This document shows positions 1 to 10,511 of a stretch of DNA of 64,000 bases, in pieces (within the stretch, counting starts at the first letter, position 1; each line of letters starts with the position of its first letter). Source of the DNA: Rhodobacteraceae bacterium MED-G08 (GTDB lineage Bacteria > Pseudomonadota > Alphaproteobacteria > Rhodobacterales > Rhodobacteraceae). The stretch spans positions 124,001 through 188,000 of the forward strand of contig NTKT01000002.1 in NCBI GenBank assembly GCA_002457055.1, read 5' to 3'. The notes under the pieces were generated by a model, which was given only the letters and a program-made list of their open reading frames with translations, had not been told where the DNA came from and made no database searches. Made by a program: the position numbers and the translations under genes.

Positions 1-1
1 A

Positions 2-1396
2 TTTTCGGGAGCATCAACCCAATTTGGAAATGAGCCAAATTCTAATGTATCATTCGTTGATGCTGCGATGCCAGGGATGCTGCCTGTAGTCAACGACTAC
101 TGTATCGAGCAGGCTGTTAGAACTGGCTTAGGTTTAAAAGCAAAGATTAACCTTTGGAGTGCATTTGATCGAAAAAATTATTTTTACCCTGACCTACCTC
201 AGGGTTATCAGATTAGCCAATTATATCATCCGATAGTGGGTGAAGGCGAAGTTATTGTGAATATGGAACCTGGAATTGCACGGAGAGTTCGGATCGAGCG
301 TATCCACATGGAGCAAGACGCGGGAAAATCAATTCACGATATGGATCCAGATATGTCTTTTGTGGATTTAAACAGAACTGGAGTTTGCCTGATGGAGATT
401 GTGAGCAGACCAGATATTCGTGGCCCAGAAGAAGCTGCTGCGTATGTGGGAAAACTTCGGCAAATAATGCGTTATTTGGGAACATGCGACGGCAATATGC
501 AAAATGGAAATTTGCGTGCGGATGTAAATGTTTCTGTATGCCAATCGGGTACTTTTGAAAAATTTATAGAAACTGGTGATTTTAGCGTGCTGGGCACTCG
601 ATGCGAGATAAAGAATATGAACTCAATGCGTTTCATTCAACAAGCAATTGAAGTTGAAGCAAAACGTCAAATCAAGATCTTGGAGGGTGGTGGAACCGTC
701 GATCAGGAAACAAGGCTGTATGACCCTGAAAAGGGCGAAACAAGATCAATGCGATCAAAGGAAGAGGCTCATGATTATCGCTATTTTCCAGACCCAGACT
801 TACTGCCATTAGAATTGGAACAATCCTGGGTGGATGAAATAGCTTTATCTCTACCCGAGCTTCCTGATGACAAGAAAGCTCGTTTCATATCTTCATTTGG
901 TTTAAGCGAATATGACGCAAGCGTGTTGACAGCGGAGGTGGAAGCCGCAAACTATTTTGAAACGGTTGCAGCTAATCGAGATGGTAAGATGGCTGCTAAT
1001 TGGGTAATAAATGAGCTGTTTGGACGCCTAAAAAAAGATGACCTGGAAATAACGTCATCGCCTGTGAGCCCGATGCAACTCGGGCAAATCATTGACTTAA
1101 TCAAAAATGGTGAAATTAATGGCAAAATAGCAAAAGAGTTATTCGAGATTGTTTACAGTGAAGGTGGCGAACCAGCCGAGATAGTTGAAAAACGGGAAAT
1201 GAAGCAAGTCACTGACACAGTCGCGATAGAAAAAGCAGTTGCAGAAATAATTAGTGCAAATCCCGACCAGGTTGAAAAGGCGAAACTTAATCCAAAATTA
1301 GTCGGTTGGTTCGTTGGTCAGGTAATGAAAGCTACTGGTGGAAAAGCAAACCCAAAAACCGTTAATGAACTTGTTGCAGCTAAGCTTAACTCGTAA
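2..1396 (+). CDS. gatB: Asp-tRNA(Asn)/Glu-tRNA(Gln) amidotransferase subunit B, 5'-truncated by window
   Basis: GatB is the tRNA-binding subunit of GatCAB, which converts misacylated Glu-tRNA(Gln) or Asp-tRNA(Asn) to the amidated form in the cytoplasm. The reading frame is open from base 2, giving 464 visible residues; the family is usually about 500 aa, so only the first few dozen residues lie outside. The visible start carries the family motif GAST-FG-EPN and then [13 protein letters not shown], followed by the cradle domain ([27 protein letters not shown]), the [10 protein letters not shown] segment, and a C-terminal helical/YqeY-like tail ending in [10 protein letters not shown]. The internal ATG at 68 is not the real start. 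Very sure of the family. Confidence 0.97.
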   Translation, partial: FSGASTQFGNEPNSNVSFVDAAMPGMLPVVNDYCIEQAVRTGLGLKAKINLWSAFDRKNYFYPDLPQGYQISQLYHPIVGEGEVIVNMEPGIARRVRIERIHMEQDAGKSIHDMDPDMSFVDLNRTGVCLMEIVSRPDIRGPEEAAAYVGKLRQIMRYLGTCDGNMQNGNLRADVNVSVCQSGTFEKFIETGDFSVLGTRCEIKNMNSMRFIQQAIEVEAKRQIKILEGGGTVDQETRLYDPEKGETRSMRSKEEAHDYRYFPDPDLLPLELEQSWVDEIALSLPELPDDKKARFISSFGLSEYDASVLTAEVEAANYFETVAANRDGKMAANWVINELFGRLKKDDLEITSSPVSPMQLGQIIDLIKNGEINGKIAKELFEIVYSEGGEPAEIVEKREMKQVTDTVAIEKAVAEIISANPDQVEKAKLNPKLVGWFVGQVMKATGGKANPKTVNELVAAKLNS

Positions 1397-1457
1397 AAGA
1401 CTGAGCCCTAACTATTCTGAGTCATGAATTAAAGTTTAAGACTGGATGTACACGAAA

Positions 1458-1718
1458 TTACTCAGACGTTAACTCGAGTGCCAGTGCATGGATCTCGTTT
1501 AGCAAGTCCTTTCCAAGTGCTTCATGTACAGCTCGGTGTCTCGCAATCAGGGACAAAGTCTCAAAACCTTTCCAAACAATTTTTATTTGAAAATGGCTTT
1601 CTCCCCCTTCCGCAAAGCCTGCGTGACCTCGATGACTTTCGCTATCATCAACAACAGATATTTCTGACCCTTTAAACGAGGCCTCTAAAGCCTTATTTAT
1701 TCGATCTGTTTTGGTCAT
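1458..1718 (-). CDS. BolA family protein
   Basis: Small 86-aa BolA/IbaG-type protein. Family members partner monothiol glutaredoxins in Fe-S cluster handling and some act as regulators. The fold is recognisable from the N-terminal helix (INKALEASF), the SESHRGHAGF segment, the strand HFQIKIVWKGF and the helix-turn-helix signature RHRAVHEALG followed by IHALALEL. It is convergent with gatB and divergent from the J-domain gene, whose true start lies about 70 bp away. In Rhodobacterales a J-domain protein next to bolA is a familiar arrangement (general knowledge). The length matches the family; the exact paralogue (BolA versus IbaG/YrbA-like) is not resolved. Confidence 0.92.
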   Translation of the reverse strand: MTKTDRINKALEASFKGSEISVVDDSESHRGHAGFAEGGESHFQIKIVWKGFETLSLIARHRAVHEALGKDLLNEIHALALELTSE

Positions 1719-1791
1719 TTTGAATAATTACCTCTTCAATTTACTTTTAATTACTGTATGCTTTAACGCTCGAGTCGAAAAGGTACAATTA

Positions 1792-2427
1792 ATGACGGAA
1801 AAACCTGATCCATTTGGATTTGATATATCTGTTTCTTCGGCAAAGAAGAACAAACCTCGCACAAGGCGTGGAATGTCCGGCGAAAGTGAGACATCGAGGA
1901 GGCTTTGCGACCATGAAGGCTGCGAAAATGCAGGAAAATTTCGAGCCCCAAAAGCACCTGACGTTCTAGACGATTTTTTTTGGTTCTGCAAAGATCACGT
2001 TCGAGAGTATAATCAAAAATGGAATTTTTTCCAGAACCAGACTGAAGCAGAATTGAATGCGCAAATGTCAAAAGACAAAGTTTGGGAAAGAGAAACTAAA
2101 TCTTGGAGAGATCCTGAATCAAGAGCTTGGGCAAGGCTTGGAATAGAAGACCCCCACCAAGTTTTGGGAGAAAATGCGACAAAAAACCCTGGGCGTGCCG
2201 GGACGAGTGCTGGTCATACTAGGCGGCTACCGGCTACCGAAAGGCGAGCGGTGGAAATTCTTGAAGCAAAAGATAGTTGGTCAAAGCCAGAAATTCGCAA
2301 GGCTTATAAGGCACTTATTAAAATACTTCATCCAGATATGAATGGTGGCGATAGAAGTCAGGAAGAGCAGTTACAACAAGTTATGTGGGCATGGGATCAA
2401 ATTAAGGATAGCAGAAATTTCAAATAG
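1792..2427 (+). CDS. J-domain (DnaJ-like) protein with N-terminal Cys/His motif
   Basis: 211-aa cytoplasmic protein with a C-terminal J domain, which would stimulate an Hsp70 (DnaK) ATPase. The HPD tripeptide is at about residues 179-181 in KILHPDMNGGD, preceded by IRKAYKALIK. The N-terminal half is not a standard DnaJ: it holds C39-x4-C44 and C66-x2-H69 (CDHEGC and WFCKDH), a possible C3H metal site (inference). There is no G/F or central zinc-finger region. I chose the ATG at 1792 (MTEKPDPFGF); the longer frame from 1711 adds a leucine-rich stretch that overlaps the bolA start and looks untranslated. The client is unknown. Confidence 0.85.
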   Translation: MTEKPDPFGFDISVSSAKKNKPRTRRGMSGESETSRRLCDHEGCENAGKFRAPKAPDVLDDFFWFCKDHVREYNQKWNFFQNQTEAELNAQMSKDKVWERETKSWRDPESRAWARLGIEDPHQVLGENATKNPGRAGTSAGHTRRLPATERRAVEILEAKDSWSKPEIRKAYKALIKILHPDMNGGDRSQEEQLQQVMWAWDQIKDSRNFK

Positions 2428-2434
2428 TGAAGTA

Positions 2435-2908
2435 CTAAGTTTTTCGGAAAATTAAGCTAACGCCATTAATACAATGCCTCTTCCCAGTTGGCTGCGGCCC
2501 ATCATCGAATATATGTCCTAAATGTGAACCACAGTTGCTACAGTGGCACTCCGTTCGGATCATAAAAAACTTTCTATCTTTTCTTGTGCCGATTGCACCA
2601 TCAATCTCTTTTGAAAAACTTGGCCATCCAGTACCTGAGTCATATTTGTAGCGAGACATATATAGTTTTTGATCACAACCCTTGCAGTGATACGTGCCTG
2701 TCTCATAGTTTGAATTCAATGGAGATGTGAACGCACGTTCGGTAGCTTCCTCTCTCATCACTGCAAATTCAAATGGAGTAAGTCTAGCTTTCCATTCACT
2801 TTTACTTAACCGAAAAGGAAATTCAGCAAGCTCTTCTTTTGCAACGATTGACTGGGTGGGAATAACTATTGTTGCTAGACCTAGTTTGAGTAAGGAACGT
2901 CTGTTCAT
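2435..2908 (-). CDS. msrB: Peptide-methionine (R)-S-oxide reductase with export signal
   Basis: MsrB reduces methionine-R-sulfoxide in oxidised proteins. All hallmarks are visible: structural zinc Cys pairs C75/C78 (CKGC) and C123/C126 (CSNC), the SGTGWPSF block, and catalytic C146 in RHCINGVSL near the C-terminus. The first 20 residues carry NRRSLLKLG followed by a hydrophobic stretch, which resembles a Tat signal, so this copy probably acts in the periplasm or is membrane-anchored (inference). It is divergent from cobS across a 197-bp gap that must hold both promoters. Length 157 aa, normal for a secreted MsrB. Confidence 0.94.
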   Translation of the reverse strand: MNRRSLLKLGLATIVIPTQSIVAKEELAEFPFRLSKSEWKARLTPFEFAVMREEATERAFTSPLNSNYETGTYHCKGCDQKLYMSRYKYDSGTGWPSFSKEIDGAIGTRKDRKFFMIRTECHCSNCGSHLGHIFDDGPQPTGKRHCINGVSLIFRKT

Positions 2909-3105
2909 AAATTATCTCTTGTCATGTTTGCTACCGGATATATCTGGTTCATTACAGGTTAAAATCAACTTCAAGTATTAAGTTTAAAATATTGTGAAGG
3001 TTAGTAATAGTCAAAAATATGAAATTTATTTACCTTGGAACTCTTGAACAGCAGCAATTATTAGTGCACCAGTTAATTTCATAAGCCGATTATAAGGAAA
3101 AAATT

Positions 3106-4092
3106 ATGGCCGATGGCTCTAAAATCATGGACAGCAACCCCACGGAGGATATTTCGGTAAGAGAAGTTTTTGGTATCGATTCAGATATGATTGTAAAAGG
3201 TTTCTCGGAACGAGCCAATCGAGTTCCTGAGGTTGATGAAACATACAAATTCGATCCAGATACAACGTTAGCCATACTGGCAGGCTTTAATCATAATAGG
3301 AGGGTTATGATACAAGGTTATCACGGCACAGGTAAATCAACCCATATTGAACAAGTTGCTGCAAGATTAAATTGGCCCGCAGTAAGGGTTAATCTTGATA
3401 GTCATATTAGTAGAATAGACTTGATAGGTAAGGACGCGATTAAGCTCAAGGACGGCAAGCAAGTTACTGAATTTCATGAAGGAATTTTACCTTGGGCTTT
3501 GAGAAACCCAGTCGCTATTGTGTTTGACGAATATGATGCAGGCAGAGCAGACGTTATGTTTGTGATCCAGCGAGTCTTAGAACACGATGGGAAATTAACA
3601 CTACTAGATCAAAACGAAATTATCACACCTCATAGTAATTTCAGATTGTTTGCTACTTCAAATACCGTCGGGTTAGGTGATACGACTGGTCTGTATCATG
3701 GAACACAGCAGATTAACCAAGCTCAAATGGATCGCTGGTCACTAGTTGCAACCTTGAATTATCTATCGGTGGAGGTGGAAAGCGCAATAGTGCTTGCTAA
3801 GTCGCCAAGTTACGATAGTGAAGAAGGCAAGCGTGTTATAAAGCAAATGGTTACCGTGGCTGATCTCACGAGAACTGCATTTATGAACGGAGATTTATCT
3901 ACCGTTATGAGCCCAAGAACGGTTATAAATTGGGCAAGTAACACAGAAATTTTCAAAGATGTGGGTTATGCTTTTCGTTTAACCTTTTTAAACAAATGTG
4001 ACGAGCTGGAAAGGCAAATAGTAGCTGAATTTTTTCAACGTTGTTTTGATGAAGAGTTACCAGAAAGTGCAGCAAGCGTAAGTCTAGAGTAG
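3106..4092 (+). CDS. cobS: Cobaltochelatase subunit CobS (AAA+ ATPase)
   Basis: CobS and CobT form the ATPase chaperone that drives CobN to insert cobalt into hydrogenobyrinic acid a,c-diamide in aerobic cobalamin synthesis. The protein (328 aa) opens with the CobS signature [13 protein letters not shown], then Walker [10 protein letters not shown] at residues 71-79, Walker B around [11 protein letters not shown] and sensor-like [12 protein letters not shown] Shine-Dalgarno AAGGA lies about 9 nt before the ATG. cobT follows after an 86-bp gap on the same strand, the usual pairing. cobN and the rest of the B12 pathway are not in this window. Confidence 0.96.
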   Translation: MADGSKIMDSNPTEDISVREVFGIDSDMIVKGFSERANRVPEVDETYKFDPDTTLAILAGFNHNRRVMIQGYHGTGKSTHIEQVAARLNWPAVRVNLDSHISRIDLIGKDAIKLKDGKQVTEFHEGILPWALRNPVAIVFDEYDAGRADVMFVIQRVLEHDGKLTLLDQNEIITPHSNFRLFATSNTVGLGDTTGLYHGTQQINQAQMDRWSLVATLNYLSVEVESAIVLAKSPSYDSEEGKRVIKQMVTVADLTRTAFMNGDLSTVMSPRTVINWASNTEIFKDVGYAFRLTFLNKCDELERQIVAEFFQRCFDEELPESAASVSLE

Positions 4093-4178
4093 AATAATTT
4101 TATTATGAGCAATAATTAGCCATCAACTAAAATTTATATAAGTGATCTGGCAAAGCTTAAACATTTCTTGAGTTTATT

Positions 4179-6050
4179 ATGGTTTCAAAATCAGACAATC
4201 CTGCTGATCCATTCAAAAAAGCCCTAGCAGAGGCAACGAAAGTTTTGGCTGACAACCCAGAACTTTCTATTAACTACTCAGTTGATCCATCAGGTGTATC
4301 TGGAGATAATATCAGGCTTCCCCAAGTCAGCAGACGCATGACTAAAGAAGAAGTTCTTCTGGCTCGAGGAACAGCTGATGCTCTCGCCATGCATCATAAA
4401 TACCACAATTCCGATTTACATTCACGATTTGCCCCAGACGGTCCTATGGCAAGGGAGATATATGAAGCGATGGAAACCGCCAGATGCGAAGCTATCGGGG
4501 CAAAAGATATGCCAGGTACTACTGGCAACATTAATGCAAAAATCGGCGTTGAAGCAAAACGAAAGGGTTTTGATAAATTGACAGATCGCGCTGATGCCCC
4601 TCTTGCAGACGCCGCAGCTTATTTAATTAGAACTCTAACGACCAAAAAGGATCTTCCTTCCTCAGCAAACAACGTATTAAATTTATGGAAGGATTTTATT
4701 CTAGAACAAGCAGAGACTACAATAGAAAATCTTACTGAAAATTTGGATAATCAGGAAAGGTTTGCAAAATTTTCTCGTCAAATAATTACTGACTTGGGTT
4801 ACGGAGATCAGCTAGGTGACGAACCCGAAGCAGAAGACGATGAAAATCAAGAACAGCAGGACGAGAATGAGGAACGAGCTGATGACCCCGAAAGCTCAGG
4901 GACAGATGAAAACAATGATGAAACTCTAGACGCAGAAGACCAACAAAGTCAGGACGAACAACAAGACGCTGCACAAGCGCAAATGAGTAGTGAAGACAGC
5001 TCTGATGAGGACTTTGACGATCAGGAATTGCCTGACGGAGAAGCTCCACTGGAACCGCCACCTGCACAACCTATTTCTGACGCTGATCCAAATTATCAAG
5101 TTTTTGAGACAAATTTTGACGAAGAAATAAAGGCGGAAGACCTTGCTGAGCAAGTTGAGTTAGAGAGATTAAGAGCATATTTGGATCAACAACTCGAACC
5201 ACTAAAAGGGGCAGTAAGCAGGCTTGCGAACAAGCTTCAAAGACGCTTGCAGGCACAGCAAAACCGTAGCTGGTTATTCGATCTTGAAGAAGGAATTCTT
5301 GACGCTGGAAGACTTGCTAGGGTTATCACAAATCCAACGACCTCTCTCAGTTTTAAAATAGAAAAGGATACTGAATTCAGAGATACCGTGGTGACTTTAC
5401 TTTTGGATAACTCTGGATCAATGCGTGGGAGGCCGATTTCAATAGCAGCAATATGTGCAGATGTGTTGGCACGCACATTGGAACGCTGCAACGTGAAAGT
5501 TGAAATTTTAGGATTTACAACTCGTGCTTGGAAAGGAGGCCAATCTCGCGAAGCCTGGCTAAATCAGGATCGACCACAACAGCCCGGTCGTTTGAACGAT
5601 TTACGTCACATAATTTACAAAGGAGCCGACGCTCCTTGGCGCCGTGCGCGCTCTAATCTTGGACTTATGATGAAAGAAGGGCTTCTTAAAGAAAACATTG
5701 ATGGTGAGGCGTTAGAGTGGGCACACCGACGCATGACTGCGCGTCCAGAAGCTCGAAAGATTTTAATGGTAATTTCTGACGGGGCCCCGGTAGATGACAG
5801 CACGTTATCCGTAAACCCCGCTAATTACCTAGAGAAACACTTACGAGATGTTATATCAATGGTAGAAAAAATAAAAAATGTAGAACTTTTGGCAATTGGG
5901 ATTGGTCATGATGTGACCCGCTACTACGATCGTGCAGTTACCATAACAGACGTTGAACAACTAGCAGGAGCAATGACTGAACAGCTTGCTGCCCTATTCG
6001 ACAGCGATCCAAAAGCTAGAGCCCGAGTGAATCAACTCAAAAGAGGCTAA
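4179..6050 (+). CDS. cobT: Cobaltochelatase subunit CobT
   Basis: Partner of CobS in the cobalt chelatase motor. The 623-aa protein has an N-terminal helical domain, a very acidic linker (about residues 210-310, rich in Asp/Glu/Gln) and a C-terminal von Willebrand A domain with the MIDAS metal site DNSGSM near residues 408-414, then a conserved [12 protein letters not shown] segment. This layout is typical of CobT. The gene lies 86 bp after cobS, and an M24 peptidase gene starts 6 nt after its stop, suggesting co-transcription. An aerobic B12 route would serve B12-dependent enzymes, possibly including the MttB-family protein at 17-18.6 kb (inference). Confidence 0.96.
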   Translation: MVSKSDNPADPFKKALAEATKVLADNPELSINYSVDPSGVSGDNIRLPQVSRRMTKEEVLLARGTADALAMHHKYHNSDLHSRFAPDGPMAREIYEAMETARCEAIGAKDMPGTTGNINAKIGVEAKRKGFDKLTDRADAPLADAAAYLIRTLTTKKDLPSSANNVLNLWKDFILEQAETTIENLTENLDNQERFAKFSRQIITDLGYGDQLGDEPEAEDDENQEQQDENEERADDPESSGTDENNDETLDAEDQQSQDEQQDAAQAQMSSEDSSDEDFDDQELPDGEAPLEPPPAQPISDADPNYQVFETNFDEEIKAEDLAEQVELERLRAYLDQQLEPLKGAVSRLANKLQRRLQAQQNRSWLFDLEEGILDAGRLARVITNPTTSLSFKIEKDTEFRDTVVTLLLDNSGSMRGRPISIAAICADVLARTLERCNVKVEILGFTTRAWKGGQSREAWLNQDRPQQPGRLNDLRHIIYKGADAPWRRARSNLGLMMKEGLLKENIDGEALEWAHRRMTARPEARKILMVISDGAPVDDSTLSVNPANYLEKHLRDVISMVEKIKNVELLAIGIGHDVTRYYDRAVTITDVEQLAGAMTEQLAALFDSDPKARARVNQLKRG

Positions 6051-6056
6051 CAATTA

Positions 6057-7874
6057 ATGCACAAAGAAAAAATTTGTAAGTTTCAATCTTTCGCTTCTAC
6101 CGGCGATCCGAAATTGGGTCCGAAAAGACTTGAAGCGTTGCAGGATCAAATTGCTAAAAGGAACCTTGATGGTTTTCTTGTTCCACGCTCCGATTCTTTC
6201 AGAGGTGAGTATGTAGCTGAAAAAGATCAGCGTTTACGATGGCTTACTGGATTTGAAGGTTCTGCAGGAATCTGCGTTTTAGTTAATAAACGGGTAGGTA
6301 TTTTTGTAGATGGGCGCTACTCGATTCAGGCGAAAAATCAAACACTGCCACCTATAGAAATTATTAATTGGCCAAATAAAAAAGTCACGGACTGGATAAT
6401 GGAAATCACTAATAAGGGTAAAATTGGTTTTGACCCTTGGTTACACTCAGTCGATGAAATTGAGCAATATAAAAAATCAACAGAGAACACTAATATCGTT
6501 TTACAACCGACACAGAACCTTGTTGATATAATCTGGACAGATCAGCCAGCCCCACCAAATGCAAAAGCTTTTCGATACGAAAACAAATTTGCAGGTCTGA
6601 CACAAGTCAATAAAAGAAAAATATTAGCGAAAGAATTGAGGGAAAATGGAAATACGGCAGCAGTAATTACTTTACCAGAAGGAATTGCCTGGTTGTTAAA
6701 CATACGGGGTGGAGATGTCGAACATTTACCCATTGTTCACGCTTTTGCTATTCTGCATTCAAATTGTAAAGTTGACCTTTTTGTAGATAAAACCAAAGTA
6801 AAAGATTTGAAAAAACATTTTGGCCACAACATTAGCTTATACAATCAAAATGATTTTCTTTCACACCTTGAACAACTTACGGGTAGTATATGCATAGATA
6901 AGGCTAGTCTGCCATTTGCGGCTTTTGAAGCTCTGCTTTCATCAAAAGCAACTTTGGACCCACGAGGAGACATAACAGCAGTACCCAAAGCTTGTAAAAA
7001 TGAGATTGAGCTAAGTAGAGCAAGAGAAGCCCATTTAATTGATGCCGTAGCAATGTGTAAATTTCTTTGCTGGCTAAATTCCCAGTCGGAGAGTAAGTTA
7101 ACCGAAATTGATTTAGTTATCTCACTCGAGGCGTTCAGGTCTCAAAATCCAGAATTTTATGACATCAGCTTTGAAACAATTTGCGCAAGTGGACCAAATG
7201 CGGCCCTACCGCACTATCGGGTAAATTACGATAGTGATCGCGCTATAGAAAAAAATGAAGTAATACTAATCGACAGTGGCGGCCAATATAAAGGCGGAAC
7301 AACTGACATTACCAGAACAACCGCCTTGGGTGAGGTTTCAGGCGAAATCAAGAAGGCATTTACGTTGGTCCTTAAAGGAATGATCTCGATATCGAGGTTA
7401 AAATTTCCTAAGGGAATGGCAGGATGTGATTTAGATGCATTTGCTCGAGTGCACCTATGGTCGGAAGGACTAGACTTCGCTCATGGCACGGGACATGGTG
7501 TAGGACAATTTCTTTCTGTTCACGAAGGGCCACAGAGATTGAGTAGAACGTCAAAGGTTCCCTTTGAAACAGGAATGATCATATCAAATGAACCGGGTTT
7601 CTATAAAGAAGGACATTTCGGGATTCGGATTGAAAACCTTCTAGCAGTCACAAAAGCTCCAAAATTGGAAAACTCAACCGTTGACGAAATGTTTATCTTT
7701 GAGACCCTTAATTTTGTCCCTATAGATAAAAATTTAATTGATATAAGTCTGATGACAAACGAAGAAAAAGATTGGCTCAATGAGTATCATTTAAAGTGTC
7801 GAAAAAAAATCAGAGAAAACCTAGAAGAAAATGAAAAAATCTGGTTGGACCACGCAACAAAAAAAATCGAATAA
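6057..7874 (+). CDS. M24 aminopeptidase P family metallopeptidase (Xaa-Pro aminopeptidase)
   Basis: Removes N-terminal residues preceding proline, in the cytoplasm. At 605 aa it has the long three-domain architecture: two creatinase-like N-terminal domains and a C-terminal pita-bread catalytic domain. The full dimetal ladder is visible: D406 (LIDSGGQY), D417 (TTDITRT), H480 (GTGHGVG), E512 (SNEPGFY) and E526 (RIENLL). It starts 6 nt after the cobT stop with an AGAGG ribosome-binding site inside the end of cobT, so translation is probably coupled. There is no link to cobalamin; this is probably a housekeeping peptide-turnover enzyme. Confidence 0.93.
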   Translation: MHKEKICKFQSFASTGDPKLGPKRLEALQDQIAKRNLDGFLVPRSDSFRGEYVAEKDQRLRWLTGFEGSAGICVLVNKRVGIFVDGRYSIQAKNQTLPPIEIINWPNKKVTDWIMEITNKGKIGFDPWLHSVDEIEQYKKSTENTNIVLQPTQNLVDIIWTDQPAPPNAKAFRYENKFAGLTQVNKRKILAKELRENGNTAAVITLPEGIAWLLNIRGGDVEHLPIVHAFAILHSNCKVDLFVDKTKVKDLKKHFGHNISLYNQNDFLSHLEQLTGSICIDKASLPFAAFEALLSSKATLDPRGDITAVPKACKNEIELSRAREAHLIDAVAMCKFLCWLNSQSESKLTEIDLVISLEAFRSQNPEFYDISFETICASGPNAALPHYRVNYDSDRAIEKNEVILIDSGGQYKGGTTDITRTTALGEVSGEIKKAFTLVLKGMISISRLKFPKGMAGCDLDAFARVHLWSEGLDFAHGTGHGVGQFLSVHEGPQRLSRTSKVPFETGMIISNEPGFYKEGHFGIRIENLLAVTKAPKLENSTVDEMFIFETLNFVPIDKNLIDISLMTNEEKDWLNEYHLKCRKKIRENLEENEKIWLDHATKKIE

Positions 7875-7883
7875 TTAAGATCT

Positions 7884-9536
7884 TTAACGCCCTGCTACCA
7901 AGGTTGCAGCAGCATTAATTGCAGCAGCCGTTATTTTGTCTCCTGAGATCATTCGGGCAATCTCCTCGATCCTGGTATCTCCATGAAGGGTTGTTACCTC
8001 AGTAATAGTGCTTATTGAATTTGTAGATTTGGAAACCTGAAAATGAGCATCACCAAGAGCTGCTACTTGGGGAGAATGCGTGACTGTAAGAATTTGTGCA
8101 TTTTGGGACAGTCTAACAAGTCTTCTACCAACTGCATCGGCGGTAGCTCCCCCAATGCCACGGTCAATTTCATCAAAAATCATCGTAACTGAGCTATAAT
8201 CTCTAGTTAGACACACTTTTAGTGCCAATAAGAAACGGCTTAATTCACCGCCCGATGCTATTTTACCAATTGGACCTTTAGCAGTTCCCTTATTTGTAGA
8301 AACTAAAAAAGAAACCTCATCACATCCATCAGCTGAACTTGGTGCAGGTCTTATGTTAGTTTCAAAATGGGCATCTTCCATTTTAAGAAATGGTAATTCA
8401 GCTGCGACTAATTTGTCTAATTTGTCACCAGCAATACGTCTGGACTCATTCAGTTTTGACGCTGCAACATTATATTCAGAATCGCACTCTTTTATTTGAT
8501 TTTCCAATGAAGATAGCTTTTCAGCACCAAATGAAAACTCTTCTATTTTATCCGCTAGTTCTGCCTTAAATTGTGGTAGCTGATCGGGCGCAATTTTATG
8601 TTTTCTAGCTAAACCACGGATTTCAAATAGTCTTTCTTCAAGCACTTCGAGCTCATACCCATCAAAGTCCAGCAACTCAACAAGACTCTCAATAATGCGT
8701 ACGGCTTCACCTAACTCAGTTGATGCTCTGGATAACGACGCCAATGCTTCTTCAAATGGCCCATCACTTTTGCCAGATGCTGTTTCAATCCATCTCATAG
8801 CATCTAAAATTAAACTCTCTGCACCGCTACTACCAACAGCACTTTGAGCCTTTAATACGTCATCTTTTATTTTTTCCGCTGACTGCATCATGCGTCTTTT
8901 GGTATCTAATTTTTGTTCCTCGCCTACTTTTGGATCTAGGCACTTCAGCTCATCCAGTGAATGTTGTATAAACGATTCTTCAGCATCAAAATCTGATAAC
9001 TTTTTTTGTTCATCCTGATATTCTTTTTTTGCTTTTTTTAGCTTTTTCCAAGCTTCTTTGACCCTCTCTCGTTGGGTACTGTTACCCGCAAACATATCAA
9101 GTAAGCGAATATGTGACCGTTGATCAAGTAAACCTTTATCGTCATGTTGACCATGAATTTCAACTAAGAGTGTCGATATCCGAATTAATAAATCTCTTGG
9201 AGCCCTTCTTCCGTTAATCCATGCAGTCTTACGTCCATCGACATTTATAACCCGCCGAATTAATAGTTCTCCTTCCCACGGAACGTTATTATCATCGAGT
9301 ATCTTTCTCACCGGATGGTCATCTTTTAGTTCAAACCAAACGCTTACTTCTCCAAAATCAGCTCCTGGACGAACTATTTCTGTTTTACCCCGCCAGCCCA
9401 GTACAAATCCCAAACTATCCAAAAGAATTGATTTACCTGCGCCAGTCTCACCAGTGAGTACATTCAATCCATTAGTGAATAAAATCTCTGCATGGTCGAT
9501 AATCAAAATATCGCGTATGTCTAAACCAACAAGCAT
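7884..9536 (-). CDS. recN: DNA repair protein RecN
   Basis: SMC-like ATPase used in double-strand break repair. 550 aa: Walker A GETGAGKS at residues 29-36, a long Lys/Glu-rich coiled-coil middle (roughly 150-370), the ABC signature IASGGELSRFLLAL, Walker B TMIFDEIDRGIGG and the H-loop VTHSPQVAALG. It runs convergently with the peptidase gene, with only 9 bp between stops, and lies directly downstream of bamD (17 bp), the usual bamD-recN order in Alphaproteobacteria. No SOS box was identified by eye upstream. Family assignment is firm. Confidence 0.97.
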   Translation of the reverse strand: MLVGLDIRDILIIDHAEILFTNGLNVLTGETGAGKSILLDSLGFVLGWRGKTEIVRPGADFGEVSVWFELKDDHPVRKILDDNNVPWEGELLIRRVINVDGRKTAWINGRRAPRDLLIRISTLLVEIHGQHDDKGLLDQRSHIRLLDMFAGNSTQRERVKEAWKKLKKAKKEYQDEQKKLSDFDAEESFIQHSLDELKCLDPKVGEEQKLDTKRRMMQSAEKIKDDVLKAQSAVGSSGAESLILDAMRWIETASGKSDGPFEEALASLSRASTELGEAVRIIESLVELLDFDGYELEVLEERLFEIRGLARKHKIAPDQLPQFKAELADKIEEFSFGAEKLSSLENQIKECDSEYNVAASKLNESRRIAGDKLDKLVAAELPFLKMEDAHFETNIRPAPSSADGCDEVSFLVSTNKGTAKGPIGKIASGGELSRFLLALKVCLTRDYSSVTMIFDEIDRGIGGATADAVGRRLVRLSQNAQILTVTHSPQVAALGDAHFQVSKSTNSISTITEVTTLHGDTRIEEIARMISGDKITAAAINAAATLVAGR

Positions 9537-9553
9537 TTTATAAAATCATTAAG

Positions 9554-10396
9554 TTAGAGCCATCTACCTTTTAGAACCTGCCTATGGATCTTCCGGAGCC
9601 AGCCATTACCTTTAACGGCTGGGCTCAGATCTTCATTCCTTAATAAACTAAAGGTTCGTTTATACCAAGCTGAAGCTTGATAATTATGCCCAAGTATGGC
9701 ACCCGCGGATTGAGCCTCGTCGACCAGTCCCATAGACAAATATGCTTCTACGAGTCTGTGCAAAGCCTCAGCGGTGTAAGAGGAGGTCTGATAATCCTCT
9801 ACAACAATACGAAATCTGTTGATAGCAGCTGGAAATTGTTGTCTCTTTAAATAATATCTGCCCACCTCCATTTCCTTTCCCGCCAAATGATCAAAAGCTA
9901 AATCAAATTTTAGTTCCGCAGGTTTAACATACTCACTGTCGGGATAATTTTTGATAAGCTTTTTGAAAGCTTGCAAGGCCTTTGCAGTTACTTCTTGATC
10001 CCGACCAATATCTTCAATTTGGTCATAATAACTTAAAGCTATTATATATTGAGCATATGCAGAATCCTCGTCAGCTGGATAATATTCAATATATCTTTCG
10101 GCTGCGTCCCTAGCCTCTTTGTATTGCTTTGCCTTGTGATTTGCAAAAGCTTGCATAATTACCGATCTTTTTGCCCATTCTGAATAAGGGTAAAGCCTTT
10201 CAACGTCAGAGAAGAAAGCGATTGCGTCTATCGGCTTCGATCTTGCCATTTCATATTCTGCTCTATCGTAAATCTGTTTTGCAGAATAATTTTCAATTTC
10301 GTCTGAACCTACATTAGCAGTATTACTACAACCAAATAACAAGCCTACCGCAATGGAAGAGACCCCAATCAAATAGATCAATCTATTTAAAATCAT
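9554..10396 (-). CDS. bamD: Outer membrane protein assembly factor BamD (lipoprotein)
   Basis: Essential lipoprotein of the BAM complex that folds outer-membrane beta-barrel proteins. The N-terminus is a lipoprotein signal with lipobox LLFGC and acylation at C23. The mature part is built of TPR-like helical repeats: YDRAEYEMARSKPIDAIAFFSDVERLYPYSEWA and later similar blocks such as ALQAFKKLIKNYPDSEYV. Length 280 aa is normal. It precedes recN in the same direction and is probably co-transcribed. The 115-bp upstream gap to the next gene is very AT-rich and is likely the promoter. Confidence 0.95.
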   Translation of the reverse strand: MILNRLIYLIGVSSIAVGLLFGCSNTANVGSDEIENYSAKQIYDRAEYEMARSKPIDAIAFFSDVERLYPYSEWAKRSVIMQAFANHKAKQYKEARDAAERYIEYYPADEDSAYAQYIIALSYYDQIEDIGRDQEVTAKALQAFKKLIKNYPDSEYVKPAELKFDLAFDHLAGKEMEVGRYYLKRQQFPAAINRFRIVVEDYQTSSYTAEALHRLVEAYLSMGLVDEAQSAGAILGHNYQASAWYKRTFSLLRNEDLSPAVKGNGWLRKIHRQVLKGRWL

Positions 10397-10511
10397 AAAC
10401 GACCTTCATAAATTAAAACAATTTTTAAATTGATAACTTTATTTAGAGTTAAAGTACATTAAGACATACCAGAATAATTAAAAATATATTTTCTATTAAA
10501 TTGAGATTATA

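Noticed and set aside
1711-1791. N-terminal extension of the J-domain protein
   Set aside because: Leucine-rich leader overlaps the divergent bolA start; MTEKPDPFGF is a better start.
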